Source: Geomonas oryzae (GTDB lineage: Bacteria; Desulfobacterota; Desulfuromonadia; Geobacterales; Geobacteraceae). From it: DNA of 64,000 nucleotides. Shown one piece after another: positions 16,900 to 28,013 of this stretch. Both the position numbers and the translations under genes were made by a program. Location of the stretch: positions 124,001 through 188,000 of the forward strand of contig NZ_RAHW01000004.1 of NCBI RefSeq assembly GCF_004117875.1. The letters run 5' to 3'. The notes under the pieces were generated by a model, which was not told the origin of the DNA, ran no database searches, and saw nothing but the letters and a program-made list of their open reading frames with translations. Each line of letters begins with the position of its first letter. Position 1 is the stretch's first letter.

Positions 16900-17820
16900 T
16901 TACCTGTGCTGCTTTTTGGTCAGGAGCACCGAAGCCAGGATGGAGATGGTGAGGGCGCCGATGATGACGCCTAAGGAGAGCACGAGCGGGATCTCCACCA
17001 CGTTGGAAAGGAGCATCTTCGCGCCGACGAAGGCGAGGATGACCGACACCCCAAGTTTCAGGTGGGTGAACATCTCCATGACGTGGGCCAGCAGATAGTA
17101 GAGCGAGCGCAGCCCCATGATGGCGAAGATGTTGGAACTGTACACGATGAAAGGATCGTGGGTGACCGCGAGCACCGCCGGAATGGAGTCCACCGCGAAG
17201 ATCACGTCGCTTGATTCCACCACGACCAGGGTGAGAAAAAGAGGGGTGGCGGCCCATATGCCGCGCCTTTTTATGAAGAAGCGGTCCCCCCGCGCCCTTT
17301 TGGTGATGGGGACGAAGCGCCGGACCAGACGCACCATCGGGTTGTTCTCCGGGTGCACCTCCTCGTCGCCGCCGAAGGCCATTTTGAAGCCAGTGTAGAT
17401 CAGGATGACGCCGAAGACGTACACCATCCAGTGGAAGCGCTCGATCAGTCCGATGCCGACCATGATGAAGATGCCGCGCATCACCAGCGCGCCTATGATC
17501 CCCCACTTAAGTATCTTGGGCTGCAGCGCCCGCGGGACCTTGAAGTAGGAGAAGATCATGATGAAGACGAAGAGGTTGTCGACGGAGAGCGATTCCTCGA
17601 TGACGTAACCGGTGAAGAACTCCAAAGCCTTCGCCGAACCCAGGAAATACCACACCCCGGCGTTGAAGAGCATGGCGAGCCCGACCCAGACCACGGTCCA
17701 GGCGAGCGCCTCCCGGAACCTGATTTCATGGCTCTTCCGGTTGAAGACGAAGAGGTCCAGGACGAACATCACCGTCATGATCACCGCGAAGGCGATCCAC
17801 ATCATCTCGTTGTTTGTCAA
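16900..17820 (-). CDS. TerC/Alx family membrane protein, probable Mn2+ exporter
   Basis: The 306-aa protein has about eight transmembrane helices and both TerC hallmarks, EESLSVDNLFVF and ESSDVIFAVDSIPA, whose acidic residues are thought to bind metal. Alx and other TerC proteins are implicated in Mn2+ efflux. The start is TTG at 17820 after GGAGG with five-base spacing. It lies 12 bp after htpX, and both genes sit behind a yybP-ykoY riboswitch, the Mn2+-sensing RNA that also controls alx in E. coli. That context supports a manganese role. Confidence 0.92.
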   Translation of the reverse strand: MTNNEMMWIAFAVIMTVMFVLDLFVFNRKSHEIRFREALAWTVVWVGLAMLFNAGVWYFLGSAKALEFFTGYVIEESLSVDNLFVFIMIFSYFKVPRALQPKILKWGIIGALVMRGIFIMVGIGLIERFHWMVYVFGVILIYTGFKMAFGGDEEVHPENNPMVRLVRRFVPITKRARGDRFFIKRRGIWAATPLFLTLVVVESSDVIFAVDSIPAVLAVTHDPFIVYSSNIFAIMGLRSLYYLLAHVMEMFTHLKLGVSVILAFVGAKMLLSNVVEIPLVLSLGVIIGALTISILASVLLTKKQHR

Positions 17821-17832
17821 AACTCCCTCCGG

Positions 17833-18672
17833 TTAACGTTCCATCTGTTCAAGCCGCGCGATCCGCTCCTCCATGGGAGGGTGCGTGGAAAAAAGTTTCA
17901 TGAGGGCACCGGCGGTGAGCGGGTTCACGATGAACATGTGCGCCGTTGCGGGGCGCGCCTCCTGCATCGGCAAAACGTGCGAGGCCTGGTCCAGCTTCCT
18001 GAGCGCGTTGGCGAGCGAGCGCGGCTTGCCGCAAAGCCTCGCGCCGCTCTCGTCCGCCAGGTACTCGCGGCTTCTCGACACCGCGAGCTGGATCAGCATG
18101 GCGGCGATGGGGGCTATGATGGCGAGCGCCAAGCCTCCCCATCCCCCTCCCTCATCATCGTCACTGCGGGAGCCGAAGATGGCGGCCCACTGCACCATGT
18201 TCGCCAGCATTGAGATGGCGCCCGCTATGGTCGCGGCTATGGTGGAGATGAGGATGTCGCGGTTCGCCACGTGGCTTAGTTCGTGTGCCATCACCCCCTC
18301 CAGTTCCTCCGGGGTGAGGATGCGCAGGATCCCCTCGGTCGCGGCCACCGCCGCATGCTCGGGGTTTCTCCCGGTGGCGAAGGCGTTGGGGGATTCGGAC
18401 GGGATGATGTAGACCTTCGGCATGGGAAGCCCCCCCTGGAGGGCGAGCCGGCGCACCATGCCGTAGAAGGCGGGGTTCTCGCTTTCGGTGATCTCCTGGG
18501 CACCGTACATGCGCAGCACGATCTTGTCCGAGAACCAGTAGGAGAAGAGGTTCATCACGCACGCCATGAAGAAGGCGAGGTACATGCCCCCCCGGCCGCC
18601 GATGGCGCTTCCCAGGGCTACCATGATCAGCGTGAGCGTGGTGAGCAGGACTGCGGTCTTGAATCTGTTCAT
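17833..18672 (-). CDS. htpX: HtpX membrane zinc metalloprotease
   Basis: The 279-aa protein has two N-terminal transmembrane helices, the zinc motif HELSH (residues 130-134), later hydrophobic segments and the C-terminal [14 protein letters not shown] typical of HtpX. It degrades misfolded inner-membrane proteins on the cytoplasmic face. I place the start at ATG 18672, preceded by AGGAGG; the frame is open to 18705, but that part overlaps the riboswitch terminator. It is the first gene of the riboswitch-controlled htpX-terC operon. HtpX under Mn control is unusual and could reflect protection against metal-driven membrane-protein damage. Confidence 0.95.
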   Translation of the reverse strand: MNRFKTAVLLTTLTLIMVALGSAIGGRGGMYLAFFMACVMNLFSYWFSDKIVLRMYGAQEITESENPAFYGMVRRLALQGGLPMPKVYIIPSESPNAFATGRNPEHAAVAATEGILRILTPEELEGVMAHELSHVANRDILISTIAATIAGAISMLANMVQWAAIFGSRSDDDEGGGWGGLALAIIAPIAAMLIQLAVSRSREYLADESGARLCGKPRSLANALRKLDQASHVLPMQEARPATAHMFIVNPLTAGALMKLFSTHPPMEERIARLEQMER

Positions 18673-18703
18673 GACGTTACCTCCTGAGCCTGGTTGACTG
18701 ATC

Positions 18704-18752
18704 AAATAAAAAGACCTTTACCCAGGCGCTTGAAGCACTGGATAAAGGTCTT
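18704..18752 (-). terminator. Riboswitch-controlled attenuator ahead of htpX
   Basis: On the minus strand AAGACCTTTATCCAG pairs with CTGGGTAAAGGTCTT (13 Watson-Crick and 2 wobble pairs) followed by TTTTATTT. Its 5' arm includes the 3' strand of the aptamer P1 helix, so aptamer folding and termination exclude each other. Confidence 0.85.
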
Positions 18753-18855
18753 GCCTGCTGACTGGATTGTCATGCCCCATGTCCGGGCTTTCCGGCCGTC
18801 CTGACGAACACGGGTCGGTTGCGGTTCAACCGTTGGCTACTCCCCTTTACCTTGG
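18740..18855 (-). promoter_or_regulatory. yybP-ykoY manganese riboswitch aptamer
   Basis: Read on the minus strand, the leader opens with the conserved GGTAAAGGGGAGTAGC, contains a TCGTCAGGACGG hairpin and a CCGG...CCGG region, and closes with CAGCAGGCAAGACCTTTATCC. The first and last blocks pair to form P1. These are the hallmarks of the yybP-ykoY family, which binds Mn2+. The P1 3' strand doubles as the terminator arm, so Mn2+ binding should stabilise P1, block termination and turn on htpX-terC. Confidence 0.88.
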
Positions 18856-18923
18856 TGAAATATAGGTAATGGTCGGCCGGGTGTCAACCGTTTCTTTTCC
18901 CCCGCCGCGGTGGGGAAACGGCT

Positions 18924-19499
18924 TCAGCCGGCGATGCTCTCGGTGAGGAGGATGGCGTCGGCCAGCTGGCGCATGGAAATCCTCCGGTCCATGGCGAGCC
19001 TCTGCATCCGGCGGAACGCCTCCGCCTCGGAGAGCTTGTCCCGCTCCATGAGGCGCCCCTTCGCCTTCTCGATCACCTTCCTGCTCTCGATGCTCTCCTT
19101 GAGCGAGGTCACCTCCTCCTTCAAGCGCTCCACGCGACGTGCGGCCGCGATGGAGAGCGCGACCGCCGCCACCAGCTCGTCCTCGCGCACCGGCTTGGCG
19201 AGGATGGTGGACACCGTCGCCTCGCCCCAGGTCTGCACCTCCTCCACCTCGGAGCTCTCCGCGATCATGATGATCGGCAGGCTGAGCTTTTCCCAAAGCC
19301 TTTTCGCGACGCCGCTTACCTCCTGGTCTGCGGCGCCGTATTCGATGACGGCCACCTCCGGATGGCTGGACAGCGCCTCGTTCAAAAGCTCTCCCGGACT
19401 CCCCGGCGCTATTATTTCAGCAAAACCTCGATCCCTGAGCCTCTTTTTTAGGCTCCCCAGGAGTTCCTCGTCGCGAATGTACAGGACCGCTTTTCCCAT
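18924..19499 (-). CDS. ANTAR-domain RNA-binding regulator with degenerate receiver
   Basis: The 191-aa protein has a receiver-like domain (1-115), a coiled-coil linker (120-140) and a C-terminal ANTAR domain (about 130-187; KVIEKAKGRLMERDKLSEAEAFRRM). ANTAR domains bind dual-hairpin RNAs and prevent transcription termination. The receiver keeps the switch Lys (K102 in AKPV), but the phospho-acceptor position appears to be Glu (E53 in VAVIEYG) instead of Asp, so it may be locked or signal-independent. The start at 19499 gives the usual short N-terminus (MGKAVLYI). It lies just upstream of the Mn riboswitch on the same strand. No dual-hairpin target was identified in the window. Confidence 0.88.
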   Translation of the reverse strand: MGKAVLYIRDEELLGSLKKRLRDRGFAEIIAPGSPGELLNEALSSHPEVAVIEYGAADQEVSGVAKRLWEKLSLPIIMIAESSEVEEVQTWGEATVSTILAKPVREDELVAAVALSIAAARRVERLKEEVTSLKESIESRKVIEKAKGRLMERDKLSEAEAFRRMQRLAMDRRISMRQLADAILLTESIAG

Positions 19500-19745
19500 G
19501 TGTTTCACCCCCTTACGACGATTGACACCGCCTTGAAAATGACAGGATAACAAGTAGAAGAGCACAGAGCGTTCCAAAAACGGCGCTCGATCCGATAAGG
19601 GCGGAAAAAAGTCGCCGGATGCCGGGAGCGGTGCGCACTACGAAACCCCTCCCTTCTCCGCTAATTTCATTAATGTTTTCCGGCGTGGCGCCGATAAGAT
19701 CATCGTCGCGTCAACAACGCCGCAATTCAGGTGCAAAGGTCACCC

Positions 19746-22505
<2,760 letters not shown>

Positions 22506-22529
22506 CGCGCCCCGAGCGAGGGAGAATAC

Positions 22530-23633
22530 ATGAAACGCCAGACGGTCATGATCGTCGACGATACACCAGCCAACATCGAGATCCTGAGCGAGAGCCTCGG
22601 GGACGACTACGAGCTCTTCTTCGCCACCAGCGGCGCCGATGCCCTGGAGCTCATCCGTGCGGACAAGCCGGACCTGATCCTGCTCGACATCATGATGCCG
22701 GGGATGGACGGCTTCGAGCTCTGTACCATCCTGAAAAGCGACCCCGCCACGCGCGACATCCCGATCATCTTCGTCACCGCCATGATCGAGGAGGAACAGG
22801 AGATCAAGGGGCTGGAGCTTGGCGCCATCGACTACCTCACCAAGCCGATCAGCCCGCACATCGTGAGGGCGCGCGTAAAGAACCACCTGGAGCTGAAGCG
22901 CTACCGCGACCTACTGGAGACCCTGGCGAGCGCCGCCGACCGGGCCAAGAAAGAGTTCCTGCGCAGCGTAAGTCACGAACTGCGCACGCCGCTCACCCCG
23001 ATCATCGGTATGACCGACCTCGTGCTGAACAGCGAGGAGGACGACAACAAACGCAAGTATTTGGGGATGGTCCAGAAATCGGCCCTGCGGCTTCTGGGGA
23101 TCGTGGAGGACCTCATCGAGACCAGCAGGCTGGAAGGGGAGGGTGGAGCCCCGGAGAACGCGCCGTTCCAGTTGAAGCCCTTCCTGGACACCGTAACCAT
23201 GGAAGCACGCGCCCTGGCGCAGGCGAAGGGTCTGCAGTGCGCCGTCCTGCTCGACCCGGCACTGCCGGCCGCCGTCGTGAGCGACCAGGGGATGCTGCAC
23301 AAGGTGCTCAGCATGCTGCTCGGGAACGCGGTGAAGTTCACAAGCGAGGGAGGGGTGGGGCTGGAGGTGCGCGTTCAGGAGACGGCCGGGATCCCGATGC
23401 TGCAGTTCTCGGTTTCCGATACCGGGGTCGGCATCGATCCCGCGGATCTCGAGCGCATCTTCAGCGACTTCACCCAGTCCGACGGCTCGATCACCCGCTC
23501 CTTCCCTGGGCTGGGCCTTGGGCTAACCCTCGCGCGCCGCATGACCGAGCTTATGGACGGCAGCATCTGGGCCGAGAACGCGCCCGAGGGAGGCTCCGTC
23601 TTCCAGCTGCAGATCCCGCTGGTGCTACCGTAA
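22530..23633 (+). CDS. Response regulator-histidine kinase fusion (REC-HisKA-HATPase)
   Basis: The 367-aa soluble protein begins with a canonical receiver (D10, D11, phospho-acceptor D53 in LLDIMMPGMDG, Lys in YLTKPI), followed by HisKA (SVSHELRTPLTPIIG) and HATPase_c (LLGNAVKFTSEGG, DTGVGI, GLGLGLTLARR). The N-terminal receiver probably gates kinase output on phosphorylation by the upstream kinase. GGGAGAA precedes the ATG. No DNA-binding output protein is adjacent, so the downstream partner is unknown. Confidence 0.9.
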   Translation: MKRQTVMIVDDTPANIEILSESLGDDYELFFATSGADALELIRADKPDLILLDIMMPGMDGFELCTILKSDPATRDIPIIFVTAMIEEEQEIKGLELGAIDYLTKPISPHIVRARVKNHLELKRYRDLLETLASAADRAKKEFLRSVSHELRTPLTPIIGMTDLVLNSEEDDNKRKYLGMVQKSALRLLGIVEDLIETSRLEGEGGAPENAPFQLKPFLDTVTMEARALAQAKGLQCAVLLDPALPAAVVSDQGMLHKVLSMLLGNAVKFTSEGGVGLEVRVQETAGIPMLQFSVSDTGVGIDPADLERIFSDFTQSDGSITRSFPGLGLGLTLARRMTELMDGSIWAENAPEGGSVFQLQIPLVLP

Positions 23634-23670
23634 CCCCCGGCTTCCTGCCCCCCAAAAAAGCTATGTCCAC

Positions 23671-23710
23671 ATCCCCTCTCCCTCCGGGAGAGGGTCAGGG
23701 TGAGGGCGCC
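23671..23710. repeat. Half-element of the CTCTCCC...GGGAGAGGG REP-like family
   Basis: The sequence is the reverse complement of the right arm of the element at 30589-30703 over roughly 38 bases, and forms a CTCTCCC-TCC-GGGAGAG hairpin. The rest of the 209-bp gap holds no gene. Confidence 0.7.
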
Positions 23711-23842
23711 GGCAGATGCAATCTCCCTGCTACGCGGGCGCGTATTCATCCACCTCTGGTTGCAGAAGAGAGTGGCGTCGCTTCCGGATTCCCTTGACCT
23801 CTTTCTTCCCGTTGCTGTATTTTCCTGCACGAGGTGATTGAA

Positions 23843-24271
23843 ATGAACATGGCTTCCGCCAGCGCTGCGAGTCCGCATGCGCGAAAGCACGTCCACGTAG
23901 CCTGCGCCGTCATCGAGCGGGACGGGCTGGTCCTGTCGGCCCGGCGCAGCGCATCCATGAACCTGCCGCTTAGGTGGGAGTTTCCGGGCGGGAAGATCGA
24001 GCCCGGAGAAGGGCGGGAGGAATGCCTGAAGCGTGAACTGGTGGAGGAAATGGGTGTGGAGATCGCCGTCGGGCGCCCGCTCACGCCGGTCACCCACAGC
24101 TATCCCGCCTTCGATGTGACGCTCTATCCCTACATCTGCAGCATCGTATCCGGTGAAATCACCCTGCATGAACATTCGGCGATGACCTGGCTTTCTCCGG
24201 AGCGGATGCTGGAGCTCGACTGGGCCGACGCCGACCTCCCCATCATCCTGGAGTATCAGGGGCTTTTCTAG
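23843..24271 (+). CDS. MutT-like Nudix hydrolase
   Basis: The 142-aa protein contains a complete Nudix box, GGKIEPGEGREECLKREL followed by VEEMGV, with WEFPGG just before it, as in MutT. Such enzymes hydrolyse 8-oxo-dGTP or related nucleotides; the AARRSASM-type and W-EFPGG context favours MutT, but substrate is inferred. The start at ATG 23843 follows GAGGTG; GTG 23834 is also in frame. Its TAG stop overlaps the stop of the convergent HDOD gene by two bases. Confidence 0.9.
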   Translation: MNMASASAASPHARKHVHVACAVIERDGLVLSARRSASMNLPLRWEFPGGKIEPGEGREECLKRELVEEMGVEIAVGRPLTPVTHSYPAFDVTLYPYICSIVSGEITLHEHSAMTWLSPERMLELDWADADLPIILEYQGLF

Positions 24272-25098
24272 AGAACCAGCTCCTGGGAATCCTCGAGAAC
24301 GTCCAAAAGGTCGTCCATCTCTTCCTGGGTAAGCTGCAGGATCGCCGCCTCGGTCTGCTCGGCGAGGTCGAGGTCCGCATCCCTCACCAGCCCGATCCCC
24401 TTCATCCGGCACGCCGTGTTCACGAGCCGCACCACGGTCAGCACGATGTCCTGGGTGTCGAAGTTCTCATCGTGGTGATTGGCGACCACGTTGTAATAGA
24501 CCTTCGGCATGTTCCAGTGCTCCATGAGCCGGCATCCCTGCTCGATGTGCAACTCCTCGAAGATCTCCAGCAACAGGTCCTCTTCCAGCGCCGCCTGTGC
24601 CACCCCCATCTGGTTCAGCCGCTCCAGCGCCTTCAAAAGGTAGAGCTTGCCGATGTCGTGCAGAAGCCCCGCCATGTACGCCTGGTCGGCGTGCTGCGGG
24701 TATCCGGCCCGGCGCATGAGCCAGCGGCTGCCCAGGGCGCAGGCATGGCTGTGGAGCCAAAGCGACTGCATGAAACCGTTGATGGTGCGGTTCTCCGAGG
24801 CGTGGAGGCTCGCCTGTGAGGCCGCCATGGCGAGGTTGGTGATCTCCTGCGCCCCCAGGCGCACCGTCGCCTCCTTCACCGTCTCGGCGCGTACCCGCCC
24901 GATGTACAGCGGGGAGTTCGCCATCTTGAGGATCTGGCCGGCGAGCGACTGGTCCTCGTTGACCAGGTCCGTCACCTGGCCCATCGTGAAGTCCGTCGTC
25001 TGCAAAAGGTGGACGAGCCTCAGCGCGATGGGGTGGAATACGGGAAGGTCGATCGGCTGGTTGCCCAGCAGACGCCTGATGGTGAGGGAGAGGGCCAT
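24268..25098 (-). CDS. HDOD domain protein
   Basis: The 276-aa protein has the HDOD signature throughout: LPVFHPIALRLVHLL (18-32), a helical middle with ILKMANSPLY, and an HD motif (GLLHDIGKLYLL) plus NHHDE. HDOD proteins are regulatory relatives of HD phosphohydrolases; in Geobacter they occur in many signalling contexts. AAGGAG precedes the ATG at 25098; the frame extends to 25209 but without a good RBS. It converges on the Nudix gene with overlapping stop codons in a CTAG palindrome. Confidence 0.9.
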   Translation of the reverse strand: MALSLTIRRLLGNQPIDLPVFHPIALRLVHLLQTTDFTMGQVTDLVNEDQSLAGQILKMANSPLYIGRVRAETVKEATVRLGAQEITNLAMAASQASLHASENRTINGFMQSLWLHSHACALGSRWLMRRAGYPQHADQAYMAGLLHDIGKLYLLKALERLNQMGVAQAALEEDLLLEIFEELHIEQGCRLMEHWNMPKVYYNVVANHHDENFDTQDIVLTVVRLVNTACRMKGIGLVRDADLDLAEQTEAAILQLTQEEMDDLLDVLEDSQELVL

Positions 25099-25303
25099 GG
25101 TGATCTCCTTGAACGGTTTACGGGCCGGCGGCCGGTGTAGTTCAGAAAAGAAGGTGATACCAGTAAGAATCGGCAGAAGGCGTCCAAACTTGAGTACGCA
25201 GCGCAGCATTCCCCTCGAGGTATGGGCAGGCGAAAAAGTGTTGCCTTACGAAGGCGATTCGGTCAAGTATGGATGCGCAGCTAATCAGGAACACGGAGCA
25301 GAT

Positions 25304-26383
25304 ATGTCGGCAGATTATAAAGGCAGGAAGATTGCCGTCGCCATGAGCGGCGGGGTGGATTCATCGACGGTCGCCGCCCTTTTGAAAGAGCAGGGTGCGG
25401 AGGTGATCGGCATCAACATGAAGCTGTTTCGGCGCGAGGGGGAGGACCCGCAGGCAAAGGGGGACGCCCAGGTGGTCGCCGAGTACCTCGGGATAGAGTT
25501 TCACCAGGTGCATCTGGAAGAGGAGTTCGGGCGCCTCATCATGGAGGATTTTCGCGCCCAGTACCAGGCGGGGGAGACGCCGAACCCCTGCGTGCGCTGC
25601 AACCGTTACGTGAAGTTCGGCCTTCTCCTGGACAAGGCGCTTGAGCTCGGCGCCGATTACCTTGCCACCGGCCATTACGTGCGTACCAGTTGCGACGAGG
25701 CGGGGACCTACCACCTGCTGAAGGCGCATTACCTCGCAAAGGACCAGTCCTACTTCCTTTACACGCTCACCCAGCGGCAGCTCGCCCACGTGATCTTCCC
25801 GCTTGGGGAGATGCCGAGCAAGGACGAGGTGAGAAGGCTGGCGGAAGGGTTCGGCATCCCCGTGGCCCAGAAAAGCGACAGCCAGGAGATCTGCTTCGTT
25901 CCCGGCGACGACTACGTAGCATTTCTGGAGCAGGGAGGACGTCTTGCCGGTAAAAAGGGGGAGATCGTCCACGTGAACGGGACCGTGCTCGGGCGTCACA
26001 ACGGCACGCACCGCTACACCATCGGGCAGAGAAGGGGGCTCGGCATCGCCTGGAAGGAACCGCTCTACGTCGTGGCCATCGACGCGGTCGGGGGAAAGGT
26101 GGTGGTGGGCGAGGTGGGTATCCTCTACGCTTCCGGGCTCGTTGCCTGCGAGCTCAGCTGGGTCGTTCCGGCGGAGGGGGACGAGGTGCGAACCACCTGC
26201 AAGATCAGGTACCGGCAGGAGCCGATCGAGTGCAGCGTGAAGCTTCTGGGGGACGGGCGCGGCGAGGTCCGCTTCGCCGAGCCGCAGAAGTCGGTCACCC
26301 CGGGACAGTCCGTGGTCTTTTACCAAGGGGACGAGCTGGTCGGCGGCGGCCGCATCGTCCGAGCCCTCGGAAGCGAGGAGTAA
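25304..26383 (+). CDS. mnmA: tRNA-specific 2-thiouridylase
   Basis: The 359-aa protein has the PP-loop AMSGGVDSS (13-21), the catalytic Cys pair C96 (NPCVRCN) and C197 (QEICFVPGDD), and the GHY and QSYFLYTL tRNA-contact segments. It adds sulfur to U34 of tRNA-Lys, -Glu and -Gln using ATP and persulfide from a sulfur relay. CGGAG precedes the ATG at 25304. The frame runs upstream through unrelated sequence and is not used. It is divergent from the HDOD gene. Confidence 0.96.
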   Translation: MSADYKGRKIAVAMSGGVDSSTVAALLKEQGAEVIGINMKLFRREGEDPQAKGDAQVVAEYLGIEFHQVHLEEEFGRLIMEDFRAQYQAGETPNPCVRCNRYVKFGLLLDKALELGADYLATGHYVRTSCDEAGTYHLLKAHYLAKDQSYFLYTLTQRQLAHVIFPLGEMPSKDEVRRLAEGFGIPVAQKSDSQEICFVPGDDYVAFLEQGGRLAGKKGEIVHVNGTVLGRHNGTHRYTIGQRRGLGIAWKEPLYVVAIDAVGGKVVVGEVGILYASGLVACELSWVVPAEGDEVRTTCKIRYRQEPIECSVKLLGDGRGEVRFAEPQKSVTPGQSVVFYQGDELVGGGRIVRALGSEE

Positions 26384-26408
26384 AGGCTCTTACCGTTAAA
26401 GGCGCTCA

Positions 26409-26522
26409 GTCCCCCCCCTCCCTTGACGGGAGGGGGCAGGGGGGTGGGTGAAGCCGCAAGCAGCGGAAAAGATGGCAATTTACCCCACCCCCTTACCCCC
26501 TCCCGCAAGGGGAGGGGGGACG
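26409..26522. repeat. Long imperfect inverted repeat with C/G tracts
   Basis: A GTCCCCCCCCTCCC arm with an inner ACGGGAGGGGG hairpin is mirrored by CCCTCCCGCAAGGGGAGGGGGGAC, with about 50 bp between. It looks like a non-autonomous palindromic element or bidirectional terminator between the convergent mnmA and RdgC-like genes. Confidence 0.6.
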
Positions 26523-26580
26523 CTAGCATCAATATCCCCCCGGATGGCTGACATCTGAAGAGGACGAATCCCTCGGTCTC

Positions 26581-27774
26581 CTATTCCAGCGGCCTGTTGC
26601 AGAAGCAGCAGACGTTGAGCCACTTCTGGATCGCCTCGGCCTGCTCCGCCCACTGGTTCCCCAGCCTCAGCTCGAGGAAGGTCGCGAACACGGAATCGAA
26701 GAGCTGATTCCCCTTCTCCAGAAGGAGCATCCTCTCGAAGAACACCGCCTCGCGCTCCATCGCCTCGTCCACCGTGCTGTCCTTCTCGAGCTTAACCGCA
26801 GGAGACTTGAAGGAGGCGAAGTGGAAGAGCTCCCCCTTGAGCGTCAGCTTGTAGTGGTCGTCGCCGGTCTCCATGTGCAGGGTCGCCTCGGTGATCTGCT
26901 TCTTGTTGAGGAGCGCACTTCTCACCTCGTTGAAGTGGTCCTGCGGACCAGCCACGGTGATCTTCTGGGCCCCGTTCTCGCCGGAGCCCAGGAGGACGAC
27001 GCGGTCGTCCAGGTAGGCTACGAAACCCTCCTTGGCGAGGAGCACTCCCGGCTGGTTCACGGTGTACTCAGAAGACTCGTTCATGGTCTGGTACATGAGC
27101 CAGAGCATGAAGTCGGCCCCTAACCACTGGTTCTCCTTGATGAGCTCCAGGTAGTTGTCGCCCCCCGCCTTGTTAGCCTGCTGCAGGAGCGCCTTGTGCT
27201 CGTCGTCGAGGACGCTCTCGGCGCGGGCGTACGGGTGGAACGCGGAGACCCTGAGCCCCTCGAAGGTCTTCTTGAACTGCTCCTCGAAGAGTTCGATCAC
27301 CTTGGGCGAAAGCGAGCTGAAGGTGAGGATGCCGCTCTTCGTGTCCCAGACCGCGTCATAGGTCGCCGGGGTGGGGAGGGTTTGGGAGAGGAGCATGGCG
27401 CGCACCGCCTCCTTCAGGTCCTCCCTCTTCTGCTTGGGCACCTTGGTCATGCCGGGGTTTTCCGCCAGGAATTCCTCCTGCGCTTTTTCCAGGTGTGCCT
27501 TCAGCACCGCGGAAGGAACGGAGCGCTTGTCGCGGCGCAGGGTGAACATGAAGTAGTGCTCGCGGCAGCAGGCCGCGGGGGAATCGAAGTCGGAGACCCT
27601 GGGGTCGTCCAGGTGCGCCCAGCCGACCGAGATCTCCTCGCTCCCCTGGTCGATCGGGTTGAACCGGTTCGCCGCTAACTGCTTGGTGACGAAGTCGTGG
27701 AGGTCCTGCTGTTGCGGGATCTCACCCTGAACCTTGAAGTGACAGACGCTTACTGTGTTGGCGAGAATGCCCAT
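26581..27774 (-). CDS. RdgC-like recombination-associated protein
   Basis: The 397-aa soluble protein resembles the RdgC family in its middle and C-terminal region (KREDLKEAVRAMLLSQTLPTPATYDAVWD, then SGILTFSSLSPKVIELFEEQF). RdgC binds double-stranded DNA as a ring-shaped dimer and restrains RecA in E. coli. This protein is about 90 residues longer than E. coli RdgC, and the identification rests on by-eye similarity, so it is moderately secure. The ATG at 27774 opens MGILANTVSVCHFKV; GGAGAAACATCG precedes it. It has no operon partners. Confidence 0.65.
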   Translation of the reverse strand: MGILANTVSVCHFKVQGEIPQQQDLHDFVTKQLAANRFNPIDQGSEEISVGWAHLDDPRVSDFDSPAACCREHYFMFTLRRDKRSVPSAVLKAHLEKAQEEFLAENPGMTKVPKQKREDLKEAVRAMLLSQTLPTPATYDAVWDTKSGILTFSSLSPKVIELFEEQFKKTFEGLRVSAFHPYARAESVLDDEHKALLQQANKAGGDNYLELIKENQWLGADFMLWLMYQTMNESSEYTVNQPGVLLAKEGFVAYLDDRVVLLGSGENGAQKITVAGPQDHFNEVRSALLNKKQITEATLHMETGDDHYKLTLKGELFHFASFKSPAVKLEKDSTVDEAMEREAVFFERMLLLEKGNQLFDSVFATFLELRLGNQWAEQAEAIQKWLNVCCFCNRPLE

Positions 27775-27881
27775 CGATGTTTCTCCTTCGTGTATTTCTT
27801 ATCCCGCGCGAGCGGGGAGAGCATGGATACACCTTTTGCCCCCGAGGGGCAAGTAAAAAGGCCGAAAGCCTAAAACCATCG

Positions 27882-28000
27882 GCCACGGAGAAAATCTGAG
27901 AAAATCTGAGAAAACCCGGAAGGCTTTGGATGTTAAACCTTTGAATCTTTTTAGACTTTGACTCTGCTTCTCTCAGAAGTCCTCAGATTTTCTCCGTGGC
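27882..28000. repeat. Inverted repeat with perfect 19-bp arms
   Basis: GCCACGGAGAAAATCTGAG (27882-27900) and its exact complement (27982-28000) flank about 80 bp of AT-richer DNA, and the AAAATCTGAG unit is doubled at the left end. It lies upstream of the RdgC-like gene and downstream of the cytochrome gene. It resembles a MITE-like element without a transposase. Confidence 0.7.
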
Positions 28001-28013
28001 TACAGGTTTTGTT

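Noticed and set aside
18673-18705. Longer HtpX N-terminus from ATG 18705
   Set aside because: It would begin inside the riboswitch terminator U-run and has no RBS, whereas ATG 18672 has AGGAGG.
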